The notes under the pieces: generated by a model
Told to the model about the DNA's origin: nothing
What the model saw: the letters and a program-made list of their open reading frames with translations, nothing else
Databases searched by the model: none
NCBI RefSeq assembly: GCF_001824475.1
Contig: NZ_MHXN01000034.1
Coordinates: forward strand, 23,346-87,345
Direction of reading: 5' to 3'
DNA: 64,000 bases
From: Phenylobacterium sp. RIFCSPHIGHO2_01_FULL_69_31
GTDB taxonomy: Bacteria > Pseudomonadota > Alphaproteobacteria > Caulobacterales > Caulobacteraceae
Shown here: positions 8,553 through 15,988 of the stretch, one piece after another
How positions within the stretch are numbered: position 1 is the first letter of the stretch
Layout of the letters: every line of letters starts with the position of its first letter
Translations under genes and position numbers: made by a program

Positions 8553-9022
8553 TGCCGCGGGGCGAGGTGGCCGTGGGCGCCTGCGTCTGCGGCGCGGTCG
8601 AGGTGGAGATCGGCGTTCCGGCGCGCTGGGCCTGGCACGACCACGCCGCCGCCAGCCGCCACGCCCACGGCGCGGCCTATGCCACCTATGTGGGCAGCTG
8701 GCGCAGCCGGTTCCGCTTCCTCGCCGGTGAAGAGCATGTGACCCGCTACGAGGACGAGGCCGCGGGCACGGTGCGGTCCTTCTGCGCCCGCTGCGGCACG
8801 CCGCTGGCCTATGAGCGGGCCCGATCGCCGCAGATGGTCAATGTCCCGCGCGCGCTCTTCGCCACCCGCACGGGCCGTGAGCCGCGCTATCACATGAACC
8901 TCGCCCAGCAGGCGGACTGGACCTACCTCGGCGAGCCGCTGGCGCCGCTGAAGGGGTATCCGGGCGTCATGAGGGAGCGGCCGCGCAAGAAGCGACGGCC
9001 GCCGCCGGAGCCCATGTTCTAG
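8552..9022 (+). CDS. GFA/CENP-V family protein with lost zinc ligands
   Basis: A 156-aa protein of the glutathione-dependent formaldehyde-activating (GFA) fold. It has the opening GACVCGAVEVEI and the later SFCARCGTPLAYE. The central zinc motif, normally CxxC followed by RKAHGA, reads WHDHAAASRHAHGAAYATY here: the Cys pair is replaced by His, Asp and Ala. A His-based site is possible, or one zinc is lost. Formaldehyde chemistry should therefore not be assumed. The ATG overlaps the stop of the upstream esterase gene. Confidence 0.78.
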   Translation: MPRGEVAVGACVCGAVEVEIGVPARWAWHDHAAASRHAHGAAYATYVGSWRSRFRFLAGEEHVTRYEDEAAGTVRSFCARCGTPLAYERARSPQMVNVPRALFATRTGREPRYHMNLAQQADWTYLGEPLAPLKGYPGVMRERPRKKRRPPPEPMF

Positions 9023-9081
9023 ACGCTTGCCAGCCTGAGTTACGTGTGTAAGTTGCTACGCATGTAAATCGCGAGGGCGGG

Positions 9082-9585
9082 ATGTTCGAGACCATCCGGG
9101 CGCTGAGGAAACCTTCCCGCCGCGACATCGCCCTGCAGAACGCCGGCCTCGGCGGCATCCTGCTCCTGCTGGTCGCCGTGCCGGCCATCGACGTCTATCG
9201 GACCTGGGCCGGGGCGCGGGCGGAGAAGGCGGCCTGGACCATCGAAGGGCCGCCCTGCCCGGTCGTCGAGCGGGCTTCGTCCGCGGTCGTGGGCCACAAG
9301 CGGCCGAAGACCTTCACCTACAACAAGATCACCTTCACCCGGCACCTGGGCGACGTGAGCTGCGCGGCCTTCCGCGAGGACGGCTTCATGAACCCCGAGA
9401 ACTACAGCGTCTGCCAGTTCAGCGGCCCCGGCGCGGTGACGGTCGAGTTCCTCGGCCGGTCGGTGACCTTTCAGCCGGGGCCGGGCAAGCGCACGACGGT
9501 GACGGTCCGCGACGGGCGCGCGACCTGCGTCGTGGCCGGCTGGTTCGCCCGCCGGCCACGGTCCTATCGTATGCGCGACGTCTGA
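9082..9585 (+). CDS. Single-pass membrane protein of unknown function
   Basis: A 167-aa protein I do not recognise. A basic N-terminus (KPSRRD) is followed by one membrane segment at about 24-44 (GLGGILLLLVAVPAIDVY). The remaining 120 residues should be periplasmic. They hold four Cys that could form two disulfides and a beta-rich C-terminus ending in RRPRSYRMRDV. It stands alone and converges with a lipoprotein gene 12 bases away. The preceding 59 bases include GCGAGGGCGGG before the ATG, an acceptable ribosome-binding site. Confidence 0.7.
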   Translation: MFETIRALRKPSRRDIALQNAGLGGILLLLVAVPAIDVYRTWAGARAEKAAWTIEGPPCPVVERASSAVVGHKRPKTFTYNKITFTRHLGDVSCAAFREDGFMNPENYSVCQFSGPGAVTVEFLGRSVTFQPGPGKRTTVTVRDGRATCVVAGWFARRPRSYRMRDV

Positions 9586-9597
9586 GCGCTTCGGCCT

Positions 9598-10110
9598 CTA
9601 CTGGACGTCTTCGCCGGGCTTCACGCCGGGCGGGCAGGCGCCGATCCACTTGGCCTTCAGGGTGCTCTCGCTGCCCTCGCGCGAGCCGTCGGGCTGCACG
9701 AGGAAGAGGCCGACGCTCATGTCGTAGGCTGTCTCCGAGCCGGTCATCACGATGGTGGCGTCCGTCTTCATGCCGCCGGCCTGTTCGCACAGGGCCTTCA
9801 CGCGCAGGCCGGTCGGGCTGGCCGAGCGCTCGGTCTTGCAGCCCGGCATCTCGCGGGTGAGCATCTCGCGCACCTCGGCGTTCACCTCGGCGCCCGTGCA
9901 GTGGCGGGTGGTTTCGCTCTGGCCGTCCTCGATCTGCACGACCTCCCACAGGCCGGGCTTCACGCGCGGCAGGCCGTCGCCGCCCAGCACCAGCCCGGGG
10001 CCCGTCGCGGCGGCGGCCGTGTCCACGCCCTTGGGGGCTTCGGCGGTGTCGGTCTTGCCGCAGGCGGTGAGCGAAACCAGGGCCACGAGGGCGAGCGAAG
10101 GCAGGCGCAT
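9598..10110 (-). CDS. DUF3617-type lipoprotein
   Basis: A 170-aa predicted lipoprotein. The signal peptide ends in the lipobox LTAC at residues 14-17. PRVKPGLWEVVQIEDG is the hallmark opening of DUF3617 domains, followed by three Cys typical of the family. The function of DUF3617 is unknown; members are periplasmic or outer-membrane proteins of Gram-negative bacteria. I chose the ATG giving MRLPSLALVAL because it begins the signal peptide; a longer open frame upstream would place 57 unrelated residues before it. Confidence 0.85.
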   Translation of the reverse strand: MRLPSLALVALVSLTACGKTDTAEAPKGVDTAAAATGPGLVLGGDGLPRVKPGLWEVVQIEDGQSETTRHCTGAEVNAEVREMLTREMPGCKTERSASPTGLRVKALCEQAGGMKTDATIVMTGSETAYDMSVGLFLVQPDGSREGSESTLKAKWIGACPPGVKPGEDVQ

Positions 10111-10313
10111 AGGGAAGTCTCTGCAAGGAACGGGGAGCGGCTCATGAAACGAGTCGGCGCCGCGCGCCAACCGGATGCGACCAGCGACGGATCGGCGCGA
10201 CGAACAAAAATTCTCCGCGCGTTCAGCACCCCGTAAGCACAGCCGGGCTATCCGGTCGGCGTGCAGCGGCCGGGTTCCCATCGCTGCGGTCCTCGCGGTT
10301 GAGGTGGAGAGGG

Positions 10314-11957
10314 ATGGCGGCGTCAGCGAGCAGAGTGGAGTCGGGGAGCGCGGCGCGGAGCCGGCCGACCCCGGGGGCCCCCAGCGTTCTGCAACTCCTG
10401 GCCTTCGTCTTCGCCAGCGCCGACATGGTGCTGGAGGTCGCCAAGGACGGACGCGTCGTGTTCGGCACCGGCGCCGGCGGGCAACTGGTCGGGCGACAGG
10501 CCGAGTCCCTGGCCGGAGACCGGTTCCTCGACCTTATCGATACCCCCGACGCCGACCTGATCGAGGCCGTCCTGCAGGACCTGCGCCCCGGCGAACGCCG
10601 CGGGCCGTTCCGGATCGGCCTGGTGGGTCGCGGCGGCGTCCAGCCGGCGATGCTGTCGCTGTTCCAGATGCCCGAGCGCAGCGGCGTGGCCGCCGCCCTG
10701 AGCCTCTGGCAGCCCAGCCCGGCCCAGGTCCAGGTCGACGCCGTAGGCCTGACCAGCCGCGAAGACTTCGAGACCGCGGCGCTCAGCCTGCTCAAGCACG
10801 CAGAGCGGACCGGCTCGCCCCTGCACGTCGACCTGCTGGAGTTCACGGGCCTGGCCCCTGCCCTCGCGGCCATGGACCCGGAGGCGGCGGAGACCGCGCG
10901 GCGCAAGCTGGCCGCCGTCCTGCGCGCGGCGTCCTATGGCGGCGCCCCGGCCGCCGATCTCGGCTCGGAGCGGTTCGCCATGCTGCGGTCCGGTCCCGGA
11001 GGTCCCGAGGCCCTGGCCCAACGCATCCGCGAGCTGGCCGGGCCGGGCGTGGAGATGTCGTCCGGCGAACTGGCGCTGGACCCGGCGTCGCCCGGCGAGA
11101 GCCTGCGGGCGATCCGCTACGCCCTGGACCGCTGCATCGACGACGGACCGTCGGCCGCCGCCCAGGGTTTCGAGGCCGCGCTGCGCCAGACCGTCGCCGA
11201 CTCGAACCGCTTCAAGGACATGATCCGCGAGGGACGCTTCGAGCTGGTCTACCAGCCGGTCGTGGACCTGCGCACGCGCGGCGTCCACCACTACGAGGCC
11301 CTGACCCGCTTCGAGGGCGGCGGCGGCCCGGCGGCGACGATCAAGCTGGCCGAGGAACTGGGCCTGGTCGTGGAGTTCGACCTGACCATCGTCAGGAACG
11401 TCGCGGGCGCCTTGCGCGAGTCCCCGCCGGAGGTCCGCATCGCCGCCAACATCAGCGCCTTCTCGCTGGAGTCGCCCGGCTTCGTGGAGGAGATCCTCCA
11501 CACCACGGCAGCCTTCCCGACGCTCCGGCCGCGGCTGATGCTGGAGGTCACCGAGAGCCACAGGCTCAGCGATCTCGCCGCCGCCAACGCCCACATCCAG
11601 CGCCTGCGCGCGGCGGGCCACGTGGTCTGCCTGGACGACTTCGGGGCGGGGTCGGCGTCGCTGGACTACCTGCGCGAGCTGGAGGCCGACATCGTAAAGT
11701 TCGACGGCCGGTTCGTCAGGTCCCTCGACAGCCGGCCGCGCGACGTGACGCTGCTGAAGCGCCTTGCCGAGCTTTGCGCCGAACTGGGCGTGGCCACGGT
11801 GGCCGAGATGATCGAGACCGAAGACACCGCCCAGCGGGTGGCCGGCCTGGGCGTGCGGCTGGGCCAGGGCTGGCTGTTCGGCCGGCCGGGCCCCAGGCCC
11901 GCCCTGCCGCCGACGCAGACCGCGCGTCGCCGCGGGGCGAACGAGACCTGGAGCTGA
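10314..11957 (+). CDS. EAL-domain cyclic di-GMP phosphodiesterase with N-terminal PAS-like sensor
   Basis: A 547-aa cytosolic protein with no membrane segment. The first 110 residues look like a PAS fold. A middle region of about 180 residues resembles a degenerate GGDEF domain without its active-site motif. The EAL domain occupies the last 240 residues. Its signature reads EALTRF, then NISAF, LEVTES, DDFGAGSAS, VKFDG, AEMIET and GQGWLFGRP, so the metal-binding Glu, Asn, Asp and Lys positions are kept and activity is likely. The ATG has GGAGAGG just upstream. It converges with the peptidase gene with a 3-base gap. Confidence 0.85.
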   Translation: MAASASRVESGSAARSRPTPGAPSVLQLLAFVFASADMVLEVAKDGRVVFGTGAGGQLVGRQAESLAGDRFLDLIDTPDADLIEAVLQDLRPGERRGPFRIGLVGRGGVQPAMLSLFQMPERSGVAAALSLWQPSPAQVQVDAVGLTSREDFETAALSLLKHAERTGSPLHVDLLEFTGLAPALAAMDPEAAETARRKLAAVLRAASYGGAPAADLGSERFAMLRSGPGGPEALAQRIRELAGPGVEMSSGELALDPASPGESLRAIRYALDRCIDDGPSAAAQGFEAALRQTVADSNRFKDMIREGRFELVYQPVVDLRTRGVHHYEALTRFEGGGGPAATIKLAEELGLVVEFDLTIVRNVAGALRESPPEVRIAANISAFSLESPGFVEEILHTTAAFPTLRPRLMLEVTESHRLSDLAAANAHIQRLRAAGHVVCLDDFGAGSASLDYLRELEADIVKFDGRFVRSLDSRPRDVTLLKRLAELCAELGVATVAEMIETEDTAQRVAGLGVRLGQGWLFGRPGPRPALPPTQTARRRGANETWS

Positions 11958-11960
11958 GGG

Positions 11961-13328
11961 CTACCGCCCCGCCCCGATCAGGGTGAGCGCGGTCTGGCGG
12001 CCGTCGAGGTAGCGGACGCTCGTCCCGTCGTAGAACGCGTCCTCCTCGGTGCGGAACTGCACCTCCTGGCCACCCCATTCCGGCACCGGGGCGAAGGCCG
12101 ACAGCTCGATGGACCAGGCGGTATCGGCGTGGACCTTGAACTCGCCGTGCGGAACGCCGTCCTGGTCGTCCCACATGCCGATGGCCGGTCCGGCGGCGTG
12201 GCCGTGGTAGCCGAGCGGGTGGGTGTAGATGGACGGCCTGAGCCCCTTTGCGATCGCCTTGGCCCGGGCGGCGGCCAGCACGACGTTGCCGGTCTCGCCC
12301 ACCTTGAACGACGAGGTCAGGGCGTCCTGGACCGCGTTGGCGGCCGCGAGGCCCGCGCGCAGGCCCGCCGGCGCCTGCGTCTCCCCATCCTTCAGCACAT
12401 AGGCCAGGTGCTGGGTGTCGGTGTTGAGCCGCAGATAGGTGATGCCGAAATCGCACCAGAGCAGGTCGCCTTTCTGGATGACCGCATCGCCTTCCAGCAG
12501 GCCCTTCTCCCCCTGGCGCGTGATGCCGACGGAGGGATGGAACCAGGTGTCGACGCCCAGGCGGGCGAGCCGCTCGCGGTACCACCAGACCACATCGTCG
12601 GCCGTGGTCACCCCCGGCTTGATCACCTTGGACGAGAACCCTTCCGCCAGCACCGCGTGCGCCAGCCGCACGATGCCGGGGTAGATCTGCATCTCCATGG
12701 GCGTGCGCGTCTCGAGCCAGCCGATGGAAAGCCCCTCGCCCGACACCAGCCGCGTCCGGAGCGCCGGTGACAGGGCGCTCACCATCTCGGAGTGCTGGCT
12801 GAGGGTGATCCCGTCGCCGAAGGCGCTCAGCGAGGAGGTGTTGACGGCAATCTTCTTCGGATCGCGCGCGGCGATCACGTCGGCCAGGGCCTTCCACTGG
12901 TCGGGCTGGGCGTCCGGATTCCACACCGGCCTGAAGAGGCCGCCCAGCCCATAGCGGCTGACGGTCAGCCGCTCGACCGGCTTGCCGGCGCCGGGGTCGT
13001 GGAACACCAGGATGGTGCGGCGCCGCGCGCGCATGCTCTCGCCGTCCAGCATCGTGGCGACCACCGGGTCTTCCAGATATTCGCGCGCCACCAGGACCCA
13101 CATGTCGACGCCTTGCTCGCGCATCAGGCGGGGGATGACGGTCTCCAGCCGGTCGGCGAGGATCGCGTCGACCACCTTGGCCCGGTCGCGCTGCGTCAGC
13201 ACCTCGGGCAGCGGCGGATGCGCCTGTTCGGTCTGGCTCATCGGCAGGATCGGGGGTTCGGCCGCATGCGCCGCGGCGCACGAGAGCCCCAGCGATGCGA
13301 CGATCGCGGCGGCAAGCTTACACGTCAT
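11961..13328 (-). CDS. Secreted M24 family metallopeptidase (Xaa-Pro aminopeptidase-like)
   Basis: A 455-aa protein with a signal peptide (MTCKLAAAIVASLGLSCAAA, cut after AHA), so it acts in the periplasm. The pita-bread metal site can be followed: GDLLWCDFGI, LNTDTQH, HPLGYHGHAAG, WSIELS and VQFRTEED supply the expected Asp, Asp, His, Glu and Glu ligands. An N-terminal creatinase-like domain precedes it. The family removes N-terminal residues before proline; secreted Caulobacterales members are poorly studied. The start has GGGGGAT seven bases upstream; a longer open frame would add 34 residues ahead of the signal peptide. Confidence 0.88.
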   Translation of the reverse strand: MTCKLAAAIVASLGLSCAAAHAAEPPILPMSQTEQAHPPLPEVLTQRDRAKVVDAILADRLETVIPRLMREQGVDMWVLVAREYLEDPVVATMLDGESMRARRRTILVFHDPGAGKPVERLTVSRYGLGGLFRPVWNPDAQPDQWKALADVIAARDPKKIAVNTSSLSAFGDGITLSQHSEMVSALSPALRTRLVSGEGLSIGWLETRTPMEMQIYPGIVRLAHAVLAEGFSSKVIKPGVTTADDVVWWYRERLARLGVDTWFHPSVGITRQGEKGLLEGDAVIQKGDLLWCDFGITYLRLNTDTQHLAYVLKDGETQAPAGLRAGLAAANAVQDALTSSFKVGETGNVVLAAARAKAIAKGLRPSIYTHPLGYHGHAAGPAIGMWDDQDGVPHGEFKVHADTAWSIELSAFAPVPEWGGQEVQFRTEEDAFYDGTSVRYLDGRQTALTLIGAGR

Positions 13329-13447
13329 GGAGATCCCCCGTTCAAGGGCGCCATGGTTAGCAAGCCGGACGAGCCGCGCAACGTCGCAAGCGGTGCGGTG
13401 GGAACCTGAGGCGAAGCGGCACCTTAACATAGGCTAAGGAGCTGCCT

Positions 13448-13522
13448 ATGAACCGCATCATCTACATCGTCGGACTGATCGTCGTCGTCCTCGCCGTACT
13501 CTGGTTCTTCGGCCTGCGTTGA
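13448..13522 (+). CDS. 24-residue single-helix membrane microprotein
   Basis: This short gene encodes MNRIIYIVGLIVVVLAVLWF plus FGLR. The whole protein is one hydrophobic helix with a basic residue at each end. The ribosome-binding site is excellent: AAGGAG six bases before the ATG. I recall near-identical short proteins (MNRIIYIxGLVVIVLAxLxF type) annotated as hypothetical in many alphaproteobacteria, so it is probably real and conserved. It should sit in the inner membrane. Its stop is 65 bases before the start of the HWE kinase, with which it may share a transcript. Function unknown. Confidence 0.72.
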   Translation: MNRIIYIVGLIVVVLAVLWFFGLR

Positions 13523-13587
13523 CGCCGCGTCGGGATCCCATCCGGGCCCGCCGAAGTTCCCCGCCCGACCGCTGCCATAGGACGACC

Positions 13588-14691
13588 GTGACCGACGAGA
13601 CCATGCCACCTGCCGACGATCGGCAGCCTCCAGCCGTGCGCTCGGCCGGGGAGGATGTGCCATGGGCGCCCGCCGGCGGGCCCGACGCGCCCGGGGTGAG
13701 CCAGACCCAGGCGACCTTCCAGGTGCTCACCGAAGCCATGCCGCAGATGGTGTGGTCGACACGGCCGGACGGCTTCCACGACTACTACAACGCCCGCTGG
13801 TACGAGTTCACCGGCGCCCCGCCCGGGTCGACGGACGGGGAAGGCTGGAGCGGCATGTTCCATCCGGACGATCAGGAGAAGGCCTGGGCGCGCTGGCGGC
13901 ACAGCCTGGAGACGGGCGAACCCTATGAGGTCGAGTACCGGCTGCGTCACCACAGCGGCGAGTACCGCTGGACGCTGGGCCGCGCCCTGCCCGTGCGGGA
14001 CGACGTCGGCCGGATCACCCGCTGGATCGGCACCTGCACCGACATCGACCAGGCCAAGCGGGCTGCCGAGCAGAACGAGCTGCTGAGCCGCGAGCTAAGC
14101 CATCGGATCAAGAACATCTTCGCCGTGATCTCGGGGCTGATCGGCCTGACCAGCCGCCACGAGCCCACGCTGAAACCCTGGGCCCGCGACCTGCAGCATC
14201 GGATCGCCGCCCTAGGCCGCGCCCACGAATTCGCCCGGCCCCACAGCGAGATGTCGCGCCCCGAGCTGGGGACCTCGACGCTGCGCGGCCTCTTGACCGA
14301 GATCTTCCGCCCCTATCCGGCCTTCGACGAGGGGCGAATCGTGGTGGCCGGCGACGACGTGTTTGTCGACGACCGCGGCGCGACGCCGGTGGCCCTGGCC
14401 TTCCACGAACTCGCCACCAACGCCGCCAAGTACGGCGCGCTCTCGACGCCCGACGGGCGCGTGGAGGTGGGCATCGAGGCGCTGGGGCCGACGATGCGGA
14501 TCGGCTGGGTCGAGCAGGGCGGCCCGCCCGTGGCCGGACCGCCCGCGCGGGAAGGCTTCGGCTCGCGGCTGGCCGAGCTCAGCATCGTCCAGCAGCTTGG
14601 TGGCGCGATGCGACGGGACTGGCGGCGCGAGGGCCTGGCGGTGGAGATGGACCTGCCGGCGGCTCATCTCAGCCGCGAAGGCGGATTCTGA
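13588..14691 (+). CDS. PAS-containing HWE-type sensor histidine kinase
   Basis: A 367-aa soluble kinase. A PAS domain covers about residues 45-160 (MVWSTRPDGFHDYYNARWYE to GTCTDIDQAK). The dimerisation helix has the phospho-acceptor His172 in RELSHRIKNIF. The N-box is ELATNAAKYGALS, and WVEQGGPPV is the W-x-E feature that defines the HWE class. I chose the GTG with AGGA upstream. The kinase converges with a single-domain receiver whose stop lies 10 bases away, and that receiver is the obvious partner candidate. HWE kinases often sense light, oxygen or stress through PAS; the ligand here is unknown. Confidence 0.88.
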   Translation: MTDETMPPADDRQPPAVRSAGEDVPWAPAGGPDAPGVSQTQATFQVLTEAMPQMVWSTRPDGFHDYYNARWYEFTGAPPGSTDGEGWSGMFHPDDQEKAWARWRHSLETGEPYEVEYRLRHHSGEYRWTLGRALPVRDDVGRITRWIGTCTDIDQAKRAAEQNELLSRELSHRIKNIFAVISGLIGLTSRHEPTLKPWARDLQHRIAALGRAHEFARPHSEMSRPELGTSTLRGLLTEIFRPYPAFDEGRIVVAGDDVFVDDRGATPVALAFHELATNAAKYGALSTPDGRVEVGIEALGPTMRIGWVEQGGPPVAGPPAREGFGSRLAELSIVQQLGGAMRRDWRREGLAVEMDLPAAHLSREGGF

Positions 14692-14700
14692 GGGGCGGCC

Positions 14701-15111
14701 TCAGGCGGCGCGGAGCAGGGTCAGGCCGGCCGGCGGCGCGGGCAAGGCGATTCCCTGGCGCGCGCTGAGGGCGTATTCGACGGCCGCGAGCACCAAGTCC
14801 TCATCGCAGGGCTTGGTGAGTACGCCGATCGCGGCGGCCTCGCGCGCCTCCAGCATTCGCGGATTGGCGGTGACGAACAGGACGGCCACGTCGCGCTCGC
14901 GCAGACGCTGGGCGATCACCGGCCCCGTCTCACCGTCGCGCAGGTTGATGTCCACGAGCGCCAGATCCGGGCCCTCGTCGGCCAGGCGCAGGGCCGTCTC
15001 GAGATCGGGGGCGATCCCCACCGGCTCGTGGCCACGCTCCTCCAGGATCGCCTCGAGGTTCGCCGCGACGACGAATTCGTCTTCCACGATGAGGATCTTG
15101 GCCTTCAGCAT
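14701..15111 (-). CDS. Single-domain response regulator (receiver only)
   Basis: A 136-aa receiver with no output domain. The acidic residues are in VEDEF (Glu10, Asp11), the phospho-acceptor Asp54 is in LVDINLRDG, the conserved Thr is in FVTAN and the Lys in LTKPC. VDINLRDG is typical of receivers paired with HWE kinases. It converges with such a kinase. It could be a phosphate shuttle or sink, or act through protein contacts. The ATG chosen has TTGGGGGC immediately upstream. Confidence 0.88.
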   Translation of the reverse strand: MLKAKILIVEDEFVVAANLEAILEERGHEPVGIAPDLETALRLADEGPDLALVDINLRDGETGPVIAQRLRERDVAVLFVTANPRMLEAREAAAIGVLTKPCDEDLVLAAVEYALSARQGIALPAPPAGLTLLRAA

Positions 15112-15216
15112 GCCCCCAATACGAATTGTCAAAGGTTAGGTTCCCGACGATCTCGCCTCTTCGTTGCGCCGCACACAGATTGCAGCGGCGGGCTTGCCAC
15201 GCTAGGCCGCCAGGGC

Positions 15217-15984
15217 ATGCTGACCGACCCCGTGTTCTACGCCCTGGCGGTTCCGGCTGTCGTCCTGATGGGACTGGCGAAGGGCGGGTTTTCAGGCGTC
15301 GGGGCGGTGGCCATGCCGCTTCTGGCCCTGGCCATCTCGCCGGTGCAGGCGGCCGCCATCCTGCTGCCCATCCTGATCGTCCAGGACGTGGTCGGCGTCT
15401 GGGCGTTCCGGAAGACCTGGGACCGCAGGACTCTGGCGATCATGCTGCCGGGGGCAGCGGTGGGCATCCTGACCGGCTACCTCCTGGCGGCGAAGGTGTC
15501 CTCGACGGCGATCCTGGCCGTGCTGGGGGCGATCTCGATCCTCTTCGCGCTGCACCGCCTGTGGCTTGCGCGCGGCGGGCGGGCGGCCACGCCGCGCGAC
15601 ATTCCGCCGGCCGCCGATGCGGCGCTGGGCGTGGCCCTGGGCGCGGCCTCCGGATTCACCAGCCAGATCGCCCACGCAGGCCAGCCGCCGTTCCAGATGT
15701 GGGTGCTGCCCAAGGCGCTGCCGCCGGCCAGCCTGGTCGGCACCACGGCGATCTATTTCGCCACGATCAACTGGATCAAGGTTCCGGCCTACTGGGCGCT
15801 GGGCCAGTTCACGGCGCAGAACCTGCTGACCGCCGCCGCTCTCTTGCCGGTCGCCATCGCCAGCACCTTCGCCGGCGTCTGGCTGGTCCGCCGCATCGAT
15901 CCCGGCCGCTTCTACACCCTGATCTACGTGCTCATGATCCTGGTGGGCGGCCAGCTCCTGTGGGAGGCGTGGTCCAGGGCCTGA
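15217..15984 (+). CDS. TSUP family permease (TauE/SafE-type)
   Basis: A 255-aa membrane protein with about eight hydrophobic segments. The two half repeats begin VVLMGLAKGGFSGVGAVAMP and GVALGAASGFTSQIAHAGQPP; the glycine-rich GFxSQIAHAG region is the family hallmark. Members export or import sulfur anions such as sulfite, or organosulfonates such as taurine; the substrate here is open because no sulfur genes are adjacent. The ATG begins just before the first helix; an earlier in-frame ATG would overlap the divergent receiver gene. It ends 4 bases before the convergent peptidase gene. Confidence 0.85.
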   Translation: MLTDPVFYALAVPAVVLMGLAKGGFSGVGAVAMPLLALAISPVQAAAILLPILIVQDVVGVWAFRKTWDRRTLAIMLPGAAVGILTGYLLAAKVSSTAILAVLGAISILFALHRLWLARGGRAATPRDIPPAADAALGVALGAASGFTSQIAHAGQPPFQMWVLPKALPPASLVGTTAIYFATINWIKVPAYWALGQFTAQNLLTAAALLPVAIASTFAGVWLVRRIDPGRFYTLIYVLMILVGGQLLWEAWSRA

Positions 15985-15988
15985 GGCC

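Noticed and set aside
10175..11986. A 603-codon plus-strand frame over the EAL gene
   Set aside because: The neighbouring frame encodes all EAL motifs in order; this one is Arg/Pro-rich noise.
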